Both the position numbers and the translations under genes were made by a program. 64,000 bases of DNA from CAYYJS01 sp964472315 (lineage in GTDB: Bacteria > Verrucomicrobiota > Kiritimatiellia > UBA8416): NCBI GenBank assembly GCA_964472315.1, contig CAYYJS010000006.1:31788-95787 (forward strand), given 5' to 3'. This document shows, piece by piece, positions 1-9,056 of the stretch (the stretch's first letter is position 1; every line of letters begins with the position of its first letter). The notes beneath the pieces are model-generated. The model was not told the DNA's origin and searched no databases. It saw nothing but the letters and a program-made list of their open reading frames with translations.

Positions 1-33
1 CACAGAAACCGAAACCCGCCTGCCCCGGACGGA

Positions 34-1008
34 TCACTCTTCCGGCTTGTCATGCGTCACCCTCTCTACAAGTTTCACTTTCACGGTCTGCGGATCGGCA
101 GCCGCGCTCACGTCCACGCCCGGCGGCAGGTTGACGTGTACCGGCATCCGCATCTCACGCCCGGTCTCCAACCCCGCGCAGTCCACGAACACGCGTAACG
201 CGCCGTCGGCGACCGACTGAACCTTCTCCACGCTGCCGTGCAGCGAGACATTGACCGTCGGCGGCAGAATCTCGACCGCCGCGTCGGAACCCAGCGCCAT
301 CAGCGCGCGGACTTGCACGTTCGTCCACTCCCGGTTCACCGATTCGGTCACGATCGTCACCCGCGCCGATACCGTCGCCGGCTCCACCCGGTAGATGCCT
401 TCTTCCGCCTCCACGAGCACCTTGACCTGAGTGGTAAAGGATTCGACGGCGCCTTCGACGTTGATGGGTTCGGTCCGCACGATCTTCTTATCCGCCAGCT
501 TCATCCGAGGACCGCTCAGGGTCACGGTCTTCGGCTCATGGTCGACTTCCGCGCGTCCGATCATCGGCGTGCCGACAAGTTCAGGCCGCGCCACCGCCAC
601 GTCGTTGGCCACCTCGCGGTCGAAGCTCACGGTCACCACGTCCGGACGCACGCGTACGACTTGAACGCCACGCAACCAACCCTCGATGTTCTTCGGGCCG
701 ATCGGCACGCGCTCGCTGCCGGCATAGCCGCCGAGCGCCGGCCGAACGACCGCCCGAAGCTGGCGTTCGTCCACACGGCGCAGGTCGTCGTCGGAACCCC
801 GACACGTGATGTAGGCCGTCCGCGCATCCTGGTTCAGGATCGCCGCCCCGGCTTCGACCTTGATCACGATCGGCACCGCGAACTCCTCGGCGTGATTGGT
901 GATTTGCCGCACGCCCAGAACCGTCAACGCGGCCAGAAACAACGCCAGCAGCTTGAGCATCCAATTCTCGACGACCGCCGCACCGACGGCACGCATATCA
1001 ACCGCCAT
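34..1008 (-). CDS. cdaR: YbbR-domain membrane protein, regulator of diadenylate cyclase
   Basis: 324 residues. One N-terminal membrane segment (about residues 17-35, MLKLLALFLAALTVLGV) is followed by an extracytoplasmic region of YbbR-type beta-rich repeats (about 40-310). YbbR proteins (CdaR) bind and modulate the membrane diadenylate cyclase CdaA. The gene start overlaps the end of cdaA by 11 bp, the usual cdaA-cdaR arrangement. A GGAGG ribosome site lies 8 nt before the ATG, inside cdaA, so the start is well supported and coupling is likely. In many bacteria glmM follows, but here the window ends. The assignment rests on repeat character and neighbourhood, since YbbR sequences are weakly conserved. 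Confidence 0.88.
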   Translation of the reverse strand: MAVDMRAVGAAVVENWMLKLLALFLAALTVLGVRQITNHAEEFAVPIVIKVEAGAAILNQDARTAYITCRGSDDDLRRVDERQLRAVVRPALGGYAGSERVPIGPKNIEGWLRGVQVVRVRPDVVTVSFDREVANDVAVARPELVGTPMIGRAEVDHEPKTVTLSGPRMKLADKKIVRTEPINVEGAVESFTTQVKVLVEAEEGIYRVEPATVSARVTIVTESVNREWTNVQVRALMALGSDAAVEILPPTVNVSLHGSVEKVQSVADGALRVFVDCAGLETGREMRMPVHVNLPPGVDVSAAADPQTVKVKLVERVTHDKPEE

Positions 1009-1855
1009 GGGACGCCTCCTGCTTCGCGCGTGTTTCCGACTTCGCGATCCCGCCGGGGGTCAGGTCGAGCTGCTCCTGCATGCGCCGCCACGTGCTTTCG
1101 GTCTTCTGTCCACGCAGCAGGGCCGACATGAACCGCTTCAGACGCTCCTCGTCCAGCCCGCGGCTCAACCGCCCCCGATAACAGACCGAGACCGTGCCGG
1201 TCTCTTCGGAGACCACCACCACGAGCGCGTCGGTCTCCTCGCTCAAACCCAGGGCGGCCCGGTGACGCGTGCCGAGACTCTTGTGCAGCTCGACGCGCTG
1301 CGACAACGGAAAGACGCACCCCGCGGCCATGATCCGGTTGCCACGGATGATCACGCCGCCATCGTGCAGCGGCGTATGGGGATAGAAGATCGTGGCCAGC
1401 AGTTCCGGCACCACCGGAGCGTCGATCTTGATGCCGGTCTCCTGAACCGCGCGCGTCCCGATCTCGCGTTCGATCGCCATGAGCGCGCCGATCTTGTGCG
1501 CGGCGAGCCGCATGGTCGCCTGGACGACATGATCGATGATCGTCCGTCGTTCGGGACTCATCGTGAAGACGGGCTGCCGCCCGAGCTCCGCCAGGGCGCG
1601 ACGGATTTCGGGCTGGAAGACGACCAGAAACGCGATGGCGATGTACACCGACAGCCGCCGCAGGAGCCAGTTCAGCTCGGTCAGTTGCAACCAATACGTC
1701 GAACCCAGCAGAAATACGAACAGGACGGCCAACCCAAGCAGAACCTGCGCGCCGCGCGTTCCCTGCAGGAAGAGGAACACGTAGTAGAACACGAGCGCCA
1801 GCACCAGTACCTCGAAGACACCGATGATGCCGAACGAATGTATACCTTCCCACAT
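998..1855 (-). CDS. cdaA: Diadenylate cyclase (c-di-AMP synthase), membrane type
   Basis: 285 residues. Three N-terminal membrane segments (about residues 8-80) precede a DisA_N/DAC domain (about 95-265). Visible active-site motifs are LHDGGVII, the position of the usual DGA motif (here DGG), and GTRHRAAL, the RHR motif that binds ATP. The enzyme condenses two ATP into cyclic di-AMP at the inner membrane. It lies 8 bp after folP and overlaps cdaR. The DGA-to-DGG change is conservative and does not argue against activity. Length and layout match CdaA/DacA. Confidence 0.93.
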   Translation of the reverse strand: MWEGIHSFGIIGVFEVLVLALVFYYVFLFLQGTRGAQVLLGLAVLFVFLLGSTYWLQLTELNWLLRRLSVYIAIAFLVVFQPEIRRALAELGRQPVFTMSPERRTIIDHVVQATMRLAAHKIGALMAIEREIGTRAVQETGIKIDAPVVPELLATIFYPHTPLHDGGVIIRGNRIMAAGCVFPLSQRVELHKSLGTRHRAALGLSEETDALVVVVSEETGTVSVCYRGRLSRGLDEERLKRFMSALLRGQKTESTWRRMQEQLDLTPGGIAKSETRAKQEASHGG

Positions 1856-1863
1856 GCCGTTGC

Positions 1864-2721
1864 CTACCTCTCAACCCTCAGCAGCGTCGGCGTCTTCCGA
1901 TACGCTTCGATGCGCGCCGCGATGGCGGCGGCATCGACCGACTCCCGGACGTCATGCACGCGCACGATCCGCGCCCCGCACAGGACGGCACAGGCCAGTC
2001 CCGCCAAACTCCCGACCAGACGGTCGTCGACCTCACGCCCCGTCACCGCGCCAAGAAACCGCTTCCGCGACAGTCCCACTACCACGGGCAGGTCGGACAA
2101 CCGGTCAAGGTTCGCCAGCAACGCGAGGTTGTGCTCCACTGTTTTGCCGAAACCGATGCCGGGGTCAACTGCAATCGCGCGTCGATCCACCCCGGCTTCC
2201 GTCAGCGCCGCCACACGCACCGCAAGATAATCGCGCACCTGCGTCACGACATCGACGTAAGAGGGTGACACCTGCATCGTCCGCGGCGTCCCGCACATGT
2301 GCATCAGGATCACTCCCGCACCTGTTTCGGCCACGACCCCGGGCATCGCTGCATCGTGCGTGCACGCCGAAACGTCATTGACGATATGGACACCCGCCGC
2401 CACCGCCTCCCGCGCGACCCGCGCCTTCATCGTGTCGATCGATAGCACCGTCGGCAGCCCGGCCAGCGCCTCGATGACCGGGATGACCCGTGCCAGTTCC
2501 TCATCCTCGGACACCGCCTCGGCGCCCGGACGGGTCGATTCGCCGCCGATATCGACGATCGCCGCTCCGTCGTCCACCATACGTCGCGCGTGCGCCACCG
2601 CCCGTTCGACGGTACAGAATCGCCCGCCGTCGGAAAACGAGTCGGGCGTCACGTTCAGGATGCCCATGACGAGCGGCCGGCCATCCACGCGCATCAAGCG
2701 GTCGCGGCACTGCCACTCCAT
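1864..2721 (-). CDS. folP: Dihydropteroate synthase
   Basis: 285 residues, normal length for the family. It joins 6-hydroxymethyl-dihydropterin diphosphate with p-aminobenzoate in folate synthesis (cytosol). Diagnostic TIM-barrel motifs are all present: MGILNVTPDSFSDGG near the N-terminus, GGESTRPGA, SIDTMK, GIGFGKTVEHN, GLSRKRFLG and a C-terminal RVHDV. It starts 5 bp after the ftsH stop, so the two are probably co-transcribed. The ftsH-folP-cdaA-cdaR order is familiar in several phyla. Confidence 0.96.
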   Translation of the reverse strand: MEWQCRDRLMRVDGRPLVMGILNVTPDSFSDGGRFCTVERAVAHARRMVDDGAAIVDIGGESTRPGAEAVSEDEELARVIPVIEALAGLPTVLSIDTMKARVAREAVAAGVHIVNDVSACTHDAAMPGVVAETGAGVILMHMCGTPRTMQVSPSYVDVVTQVRDYLAVRVAALTEAGVDRRAIAVDPGIGFGKTVEHNLALLANLDRLSDLPVVVGLSRKRFLGAVTGREVDDRLVGSLAGLACAVLCGARIVRVHDVRESVDAAAIAARIEAYRKTPTLLRVER

Positions 2722-2726
2722 GTGCG

Positions 2727-4760
2727 TCAGGCCCCCTGCCCCGTATCCGGCGGCTTCGCGGCGATCTCGTCCCGCACCGGTGCGACCGTCGCCTCAGGCG
2801 CCGACGCCTCCTTGGCGCGGTCGGCGGCGTCGCGTTCCTCGTCAGCCAACACACGGCCATGGCTCACGAGTTCGACGACGTCGCGGCCGTCGATGGTCTC
2901 GCGTTCGAGCAGCCGGCGCGCGATCTGTTCAAGCGTGTCGCGGCGCTCTTCGAGCACCTTGCGTGCCCGTGCATGGCTCTCCCGCAACAGACGCCCGACT
3001 TCCGCATCGATGCGGCGCGCCGTCTCTTCGCTGACGTTCTGGTTGCGCGTCACCTCGCGCCCGAGGAACATAACTTCCTGGTTATCGCCGAACCGTTGCG
3101 GCCCGAGGGCATCGCTCATGCCCCAGTTGCAGACCATCAGTCGCGCGATTTCGGTGGCATGCTTGATGTCCTGCGCGGCGCCGGTGGTGATGTCGCCGAA
3201 TACGATTTCCTCGGCGGAGCGGCCGCCCATCAGCCCGGCAAGACTCCCCAGCAGTTTCGTGCGGCTTTGCGTGTAGCTATCCTTCTCCGGCAACGACATC
3301 GTCGCCCCCAGATACGCGACGCCCCGCGGCATGATGGTGACCTTGTGCAGCGGTTCGGCTTCCGGCATCAGCGACTGGACGAGCGCATGCCCCGCCTCGT
3401 GGTACGCCGTCAATTCCTTCTCCTTCGCGTCGATCGCCCGGCTGCGGCGTTCCCGACCCCACATAACCTTGTCACGCGCCTCTTCCAGGTCGCTCATCGA
3501 GACGACCGACTTGTTCTTGCGTCCGGCCAGCAACGCGGCTTCGTTCATCAGGTTTTCGAGGTCGGCGCCCGAGAAGCCGGGGGTCCCGCGCGCGATGCGC
3601 CGCAGGTTGACCTCGTCGCTCAGTTTGATGCCCTTGGAGTGGATGCGCAGGATCTGCTCGCGCCCGTCGATCAACGGCAGGTCGATGACAATCTGGCGAT
3701 CGAACCGGCCCGGCCGCAGCAGCGCCGGATCGAGCACGTCCGGCCGATTGGTCGCCGCCAGGATGATCACGCCCTCCTGCGTCTCGAAGCCGTCCATTTC
3801 CACCAAAAGCGCGTTCAACGTCTGTTCGCGCTCGTCATGTCCGCCGCCGATGCCGGTGAACCGACTGCGCCCGACCGCGTCGATCTCGTCGATAAAGATG
3901 ATGCAGGGCGCGTTGCGCTTGCCCTGCTCGAACATGTCACGGACGCGCGACGCGCCGACGCCGACGAACATCTCGACGAAATCCGACCCGCTGATGCTGA
4001 AGAACGGCACTTCGGCTTCGCCGGCGATCGCCTTGGCCAGCAGCGTCTTGCCCGTGCCCGGGGGTCCCATCAGCATGACGCCCTTGGGGATGCGTCCGCC
4101 CACCTTGGTGAACTTCTTCGGATCCTTCAGGAAATCGATGATCTCCTGCACTTCCTCGCTCGCCTCGTCAATACCCGCGACGTCCTTGAACGTGACGCGA
4201 TTCTTCTCGCGGCTCAACAAGCGCGCCCGGCTCTTGCCGAAGCTGAGCGCGCCGTGCCCGGCGGCCCGCATCTGGCGTATGAACAGGAAGTAGAGCAACC
4301 CGAAGATCAGCAGCACCGGCAGCGCGCTGGTCGCGATCTGCCAGAGCAGCGGGTTCTGAGGCGGCACCGACACGTCGGCGCCGCTGCCGCGCAGCCAGTT
4401 GATGAACTCGTGGTCGGCAACCGTGATGTACGTCCTGAACTTCGACTTGCCGCCGTCCGTCTTGACCTGCGCATCCTTCCGCAGTTCGTAACGCACGAAC
4501 TGGATGCCGGAAACCTCGCGGATGACCTCCGCCTTCGCGACCTGCCGGCTCTCGACCAGGCTGACAAGGCTGGGCCGGTCCGGCGCGGCATACGGCAGGG
4601 ATTCATAGGGGTCGGCCGAATGGCTGACCAGGATCAGTATGCCCACCATGAGCGCCAAAATCACAAGCCACGGCAAAACATTCTTCAAAGGCGGCGGCGC
4701 GACGGCGCCGGCCGGCGGCTTTACAGGCGCCGACGGTGACCGCTTACTCTTTCTCGGCAT
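2727..4760 (-). CDS. ftsH: ATP-dependent zinc metalloprotease FtsH
   Basis: 677 residues. Two membrane segments (about 30-48 and 138-156) flank a periplasmic FtsH_ext domain. The AAA domain carries Walker A GPPGTGKT, Walker B IIFIDEID and the second region of homology (RPDVLDPALLRPGRFD). The peptidase domain has the zinc motif HEAGH. The enzyme degrades membrane and short-lived cytosolic proteins at the inner membrane. The C-terminal tail is charged and low in complexity. The N-terminus begins with a lysine- and proline-rich stretch before the first helix, which is common. Its neighbours tilS (57 bp upstream) and folP (5 bp downstream) form a classic cluster. Confidence 0.97.
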   Translation of the reverse strand: MPRKSKRSPSAPVKPPAGAVAPPPLKNVLPWLVILALMVGILILVSHSADPYESLPYAAPDRPSLVSLVESRQVAKAEVIREVSGIQFVRYELRKDAQVKTDGGKSKFRTYITVADHEFINWLRGSGADVSVPPQNPLLWQIATSALPVLLIFGLLYFLFIRQMRAAGHGALSFGKSRARLLSREKNRVTFKDVAGIDEASEEVQEIIDFLKDPKKFTKVGGRIPKGVMLMGPPGTGKTLLAKAIAGEAEVPFFSISGSDFVEMFVGVGASRVRDMFEQGKRNAPCIIFIDEIDAVGRSRFTGIGGGHDEREQTLNALLVEMDGFETQEGVIILAATNRPDVLDPALLRPGRFDRQIVIDLPLIDGREQILRIHSKGIKLSDEVNLRRIARGTPGFSGADLENLMNEAALLAGRKNKSVVSMSDLEEARDKVMWGRERRSRAIDAKEKELTAYHEAGHALVQSLMPEAEPLHKVTIMPRGVAYLGATMSLPEKDSYTQSRTKLLGSLAGLMGGRSAEEIVFGDITTGAAQDIKHATEIARLMVCNWGMSDALGPQRFGDNQEVMFLGREVTRNQNVSEETARRIDAEVGRLLRESHARARKVLEERRDTLEQIARRLLERETIDGRDVVELVSHGRVLADEERDAADRAKEASAPEATVAPVRDEIAAKPPDTGQGA

Positions 4761-4817
4761 CGGTGTACCCTCACTTTCCTTGAACGTGGCGAATCATACC
4801 GTCCGTTGGCCGGAGGG

Positions 4818-6236
4818 TCAATCCGCGTTGTTCGCACCGAGGGGATACACCGCAAGTTGAAGGTTCGGCCCCGCCGCCGTGACTTCCCACCCTCGCGCGA
4901 CACGGTATCCGGGCACCCAGACGATCGCCTCCTCGCACGCGAACACGGGCACGCGACCGCGTTCGGCCGCCGGCACGCGCAGGTCCACCAGGATATCCTG
5001 CAGTTTCTTAGACCCCGTCATCCCGAGCGGACGCATCCGGTCGCCGTCACGCCGCGAGCGGACGACCAGCGGTGGCTGGGACGCCTCCCACGCCAGCGAT
5101 GCCCGCGCCGGATACACCCCCACCCGCGCGTCGGTGTCGCGCGTCACGCCGGGCGCCACCGATGCCTCGATCCGCAGGCCCGCCGCGTGCACGACCGTGA
5201 CGCCCGGAACGGTCACGTGCGCGCAGAAAACGCCGCGCCCCGTGTCGCCCGTAACGACGCGCAGTTCGCCGTATTCACGGCGCACGGCGGCGCCCTCGCC
5301 CATGTCGAGACTGGCCGACCCGTCACACGTGTCGCAGATGGAGGCGACGGCATCGCAATGGCCCTGCGTCACGCGCGTCCCTGGAACGCCGTTCGCCAGC
5401 AACCAGGTCAGCAACACGCGGCCACGGAGCGCCGGCGGCAGCCGCATCCACGGCCCTACCGCCAGCCGCCCGCCCGCCGCCGCGCAACCCAGGGCCGCCT
5501 CACGCGCCAGCGCGTCGAGCGCCGCCTGGTCGGCCGAAGCCAACGCCGCCAGCCGGCACAACGCTTCGCGGATGCGCGGGTTGAGCGTCGTCTGGAGCAG
5601 GGGGAGCACACGATGCCGGACGCGGTTGCGCAGGTGCGCCTCGTCGCGATTGGTGATGTCCTCGCGCCATGCCAGCCCGCGTTCGAGCAGGAAGCCCTCG
5701 ATCTCGGCCCGCGTGACAGCGAGCAGCGGGCGTACGAGGCGGAGTCCCTCGGTTTCGCGGACAGGCGCGATGCCGGCCAACCCCGCCAGCCCCGTGCCCC
5801 GCGCCACGCGCAACAGAACGGTCTCGGCCTGATCGTCGGCGGTATGCGCGGTCGCGATCGCGACGCAGCGCCGCTCGCGCGCCGCATCGAGCAGGAATGC
5901 GTAACGCGCCGCGCGCGCCGCCATTTCGATCGATACCCCATCGCGGGCGGCCGATGCCGGCACGTCCGCGACGCCCTGCACGCAGGGCAGCCCCAGCGTC
6001 GCGGCAAGTCGCGTGACGAATGCCGCATCGCCGGCGGCATCGGTTCGAATGCCATGGTTCAGGTGCGCGACCACCAGCGCCCACCCGTTCGACGCGGCCA
6101 GGTCTGCCAGTCCCGTCAGCAGCGCCACCGAATCCGCGCCGCCGGAAACCGCGACCAGCACGCGGTCGCCCCGCCGTAGCAACGCGCCTTCGTCCGCCTG
6201 CTCGCGCAGAACCTCCATGACCCGGCCATCATGCAT
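4818..6236 (-). CDS. tilS: tRNA(Ile)-lysidine synthase
   Basis: About 472 residues from the ATG at 6236. A longer frame opens at 6341 but would run 70 bp into serS, so the inner start (MHDGRVMEVL) is preferred. An ATG six codons later at 6218 is also possible. The PP-loop motif SGGADSVALL lies near residue 32 and the LNHGIR motif follows. TilS adds lysine to C34 of tRNA-Ile(CAU) using ATP, converting it to an isoleucine tRNA that reads AUA. The N-terminal N-type ATP pyrophosphatase domain is followed by TilS substrate-binding and C-terminal domains. Next to ftsH as in many bacteria. Confidence 0.92.
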   Translation of the reverse strand: MHDGRVMEVLREQADEGALLRRGDRVLVAVSGGADSVALLTGLADLAASNGWALVVAHLNHGIRTDAAGDAAFVTRLAATLGLPCVQGVADVPASAARDGVSIEMAARAARYAFLLDAARERRCVAIATAHTADDQAETVLLRVARGTGLAGLAGIAPVRETEGLRLVRPLLAVTRAEIEGFLLERGLAWREDITNRDEAHLRNRVRHRVLPLLQTTLNPRIREALCRLAALASADQAALDALAREAALGCAAAGGRLAVGPWMRLPPALRGRVLLTWLLANGVPGTRVTQGHCDAVASICDTCDGSASLDMGEGAAVRREYGELRVVTGDTGRGVFCAHVTVPGVTVVHAAGLRIEASVAPGVTRDTDARVGVYPARASLAWEASQPPLVVRSRRDGDRMRPLGMTGSKKLQDILVDLRVPAAERGRVPVFACEEAIVWVPGYRVARGWEVTAAGPNLQLAVYPLGANNAD

Positions 6237-6270
6237 GCCCCGGCCTCTGCCGTCGGCCCCGATGCTCCGC

Positions 6271-7545
6271 CTATCGCGCCGCGATGCGATCGACCCCGCC
6301 CATGTAGGGCACGATCGCATCCGGGAGCACGATCGACCCATCGGCCTGCTGCCCGTTCTCGAGTATCGCCACCATCAGGCGCGGCAAAGCCACACCCGAG
6401 CCGTTGAGCGTATGGACGAACCGCGGCTTGCCATCGGCGTCGCGATACCGGATACGGGCGCGCCGTGCCTGGAAGTCCTCGAAGTTGCTGCACGAGGAAA
6501 CCTCCAGCCAGGCCTGCTGCCCCGGCGCCCACAGTTCGATGTCGTAGCACTTGGCCGCGGCGAAACTGATGTCGCCCGCGCACAGCGACAACACCCGGTA
6601 GTGCAGGCCCAGCCGCCGCAGCACGTCCTCCGCATTCGCGACCAGCGTCTCGAGTTCGTCGTAGGAGGTCTCGGGGACCACGAATTTGACCATTTCGACC
6701 TTGTCGAACTGATGCACGCGGATCATCCCGCGCGTTTCCTTGCCCGCGGCCCCCGCTTCGCGCCGGAAACACGGGGTGTACGCGGTCATGTAGATCGGGA
6801 GCGGTTGCTCGATGATCTCGTCGCGGTAGTAGTTGGTCACGGGCACCTCGGCCGTCGGAATCAACCAGAGATCGTCGCCGGGCACGTGATACATGTCCTC
6901 GGCCATCTTCGGCAACTGCCCCGTACCGGTCATGCTGTCGCTGTTCACGACAAACGGCGGCAGCATCTCCGTATAGCCGTGCTCGGAGACATGCATGTCG
7001 AGCATGAACTGGATCAGCGCACGCTGCAGCTTCGCCCCCAGTCCGAGCAGCAACGGAAACCCGGCACCGGTCATGCGCGTGGCGCGCGGGAAGTCGAGGA
7101 TGCCGAGCGCTTCGGCCAGGGCGGTGTGCGGCTTCGGCTCGAAGTCGAACACGCGCGCATGCCCCACGCGGCGCACCTCGACGTTGGCCGCCGCGTCGCG
7201 CCCGGGGGGCGTGGTGCCGTGCGGCACATTGGGGATGCGCAGCACGGCGTCCCGCAGCTCGTCGTCGATCGTGCGGACCTGATCGTCAAACACGCCGATG
7301 CGCTGTCCCATCTCCCGCACCGACGCCTGAATCTCGCGCGTATCCTCGCCCTGCTTGCGCAGGGCTCCGATATCCTTGGAGATGCGGTTGCGCTCGCTCT
7401 TGAGGTGTTCGGCCTGCGTCAGAAGCTCGCGACGCCGGCCGTCCAGCGCCAGCACCGCGTCCAGCAACCCCTCGTCGGCCCCGCGCACCGCCAGCCCTCC
7501 GCGGACCTCGTCGGTATTCTCCCGTATGCGCTTGATGTCCAACAT
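6271..7545 (-). CDS. serS: Seryl-tRNA synthetase
   Basis: 424 residues from the ATG at 7545. That start has a GAGGTG site 7 nt upstream and gives the canonical N-terminus MLDIKRIREN; the frame is open five codons further. An N-terminal coiled-coil arm (about 30-100, binds the tRNA-Ser variable arm) precedes the class II catalytic core. Motif 2 is visible in the FRREAGAAGKETRG region and motif 3 in NGSGVALPRLMVAILEN. It charges tRNA-Ser in the cytosol. It lies 34 bp upstream of tilS and is probably the first gene of the serS-tilS-ftsH-folP-cdaA-cdaR cluster. Confidence 0.96.
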   Translation of the reverse strand: MLDIKRIRENTDEVRGGLAVRGADEGLLDAVLALDGRRRELLTQAEHLKSERNRISKDIGALRKQGEDTREIQASVREMGQRIGVFDDQVRTIDDELRDAVLRIPNVPHGTTPPGRDAAANVEVRRVGHARVFDFEPKPHTALAEALGILDFPRATRMTGAGFPLLLGLGAKLQRALIQFMLDMHVSEHGYTEMLPPFVVNSDSMTGTGQLPKMAEDMYHVPGDDLWLIPTAEVPVTNYYRDEIIEQPLPIYMTAYTPCFRREAGAAGKETRGMIRVHQFDKVEMVKFVVPETSYDELETLVANAEDVLRRLGLHYRVLSLCAGDISFAAAKCYDIELWAPGQQAWLEVSSCSNFEDFQARRARIRYRDADGKPRFVHTLNGSGVALPRLMVAILENGQQADGSIVLPDAIVPYMGGVDRIAAR

Positions 7546-7685
7546 GCGAACACACCTCACCTTCGGAACGGACTCGTCATTTGCGTCGCCTTATACCAAA
7601 CCGCGCCACGCCGCGCAAGGCCGCGGGCAGGGCTTCGGTCAAAACGCGAATGCATACGCGATCGGCGCCGCGGGCCGGATAACCG

Positions 7686-9056
7686 CTAGCCGAAAATCGA
7701 GAGAATGACGCCCGCGGCGACCACCGAACCGATCTGTCCGGCAAGGTTCGCGCCCAACGCGTGCATCAGGAGGAAGTTGTGCGGGTCGGCCTCCAGCCCA
7801 AGCTTGTTCGAGACCCGCGCCGCCATAGGAAACGCGCTGACCCCGGCGGACCCGATCAGCGGGTTGACCGGGTTCTGCTTCCACACCAGATTCATGAGTT
7901 TGGCGAAAATCACCCCGCCGGCCGTGCCGAGCGAAAACGCCAGCAGGCCCAGAACGACGATGCCCAGCGTGGCGGGCTGGATGAATTTGTCCGCGGCCAT
8001 CTGCATGCCGACGCCCAGGCCGAGAAAAATAGTCGCCAGGTTCATTAACTCGTTCTGCAAGGTCTTGGAAAGGCGATCAATGGCGCCGGATTCCTTGATG
8101 AAGTTGCCGAAGGCGAAGCACCCCATCAGCGGCAACGCGGTCGGCAGCAGCAGGACGCACAACGCCACCAGCATCAAGGGGAACAGGATCTTCTCAAGAC
8201 GATTGACCTCGCGTACCTGACGCATGCGAATCAGGCGCTCCTTCGGCGTGGTCAGCAACTTCATGATCGGCGGTTGGATCACCGGCACGAGCGCCATGTA
8301 CGAGTACGCGGCGACGGCGATCGACCCCAACATCTCCGGGGCGAACTTCGAGGCCACGATGATCGACGTCGGGCCGTCCGCGCCGCCGATGATGGCGATG
8401 GAGCACGCTTGCTTGATCGTGAAGTCAAACCAGGGCAAACCATTGAGCGCGGCGACGCCCACCAGGGTGCCGAAGACGCCGAACTGGGCCGCCGCGCCGA
8501 GAATCGCCACGCGCGGACAGGCCAGCAGCGGACCGAAATCGCACAACGCACCGATGCCCATGAACACGGTCAGCGGCAATACTTCGTTGCGGATGCCATT
8601 CTCGAAGATCAGCGTCAGGAACCCGTGCGCATCGCCCATCCCGCCCAGCGGAACATTCACGAAGATGGTGCCGAACCCGATCGGCACCAGCAGCAGGGGT
8701 TCGAACCCCTTGACCACCCCGAGATAAAGCAGGAAGAACCCCACGACCACCATGACGAAATGCTTCCAGTGGCCCCCGGCCGTCATATCCCAGATGCCGG
8801 TCGAGCGCGCGATGCTCCCGAGGCAGCCGGCCGGCGAGATGACGTCGCCCGCGGACTGCTCCGCCGGGACCGCATCCGCCGCCGCCACCGCCGCCCCGGA
8901 CGCGACAGGCGATGCCTGCACCTTCGGGATGGCGGGGAACAGCATTCCCAACGCAAGGACGGCCAGCGCCGTCAGGACGACCGCGCGCACGGTTCGGCGG
9001 CGATGACCGGTGGCGACGGCGTGTGGCATGACAGGTGACATCGTCAGGCTCCTCAT
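7686..9056 (-). CDS. oadB: Na+-pumping oxaloacetate decarboxylase, beta subunit
   Basis: 456 residues of a highly hydrophobic protein with about ten membrane segments and the family motif GGADGPTSI. The beta subunit decarboxylates carboxybiotin and couples this to Na+ export through the inner membrane. Compared with usual members, it has an N-terminal addition of about 85 residues: a hydrophobic helix (about 25-45) followed by an Ala-rich linker. The start overlaps the oadA stop in an ATGA, so translation is coupled. Methylmalonyl-CoA or glutaconyl-CoA decarboxylase beta subunits are very similar. The alpha-subunit type next door decides for oxaloacetate. Confidence 0.92.
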   Translation of the reverse strand: MRSLTMSPVMPHAVATGHRRRTVRAVVLTALAVLALGMLFPAIPKVQASPVASGAAVAAADAVPAEQSAGDVISPAGCLGSIARSTGIWDMTAGGHWKHFVMVVVGFFLLYLGVVKGFEPLLLVPIGFGTIFVNVPLGGMGDAHGFLTLIFENGIRNEVLPLTVFMGIGALCDFGPLLACPRVAILGAAAQFGVFGTLVGVAALNGLPWFDFTIKQACSIAIIGGADGPTSIIVASKFAPEMLGSIAVAAYSYMALVPVIQPPIMKLLTTPKERLIRMRQVREVNRLEKILFPLMLVALCVLLLPTALPLMGCFAFGNFIKESGAIDRLSKTLQNELMNLATIFLGLGVGMQMAADKFIQPATLGIVVLGLLAFSLGTAGGVIFAKLMNLVWKQNPVNPLIGSAGVSAFPMAARVSNKLGLEADPHNFLLMHALGANLAGQIGSVVAAGVILSIFG

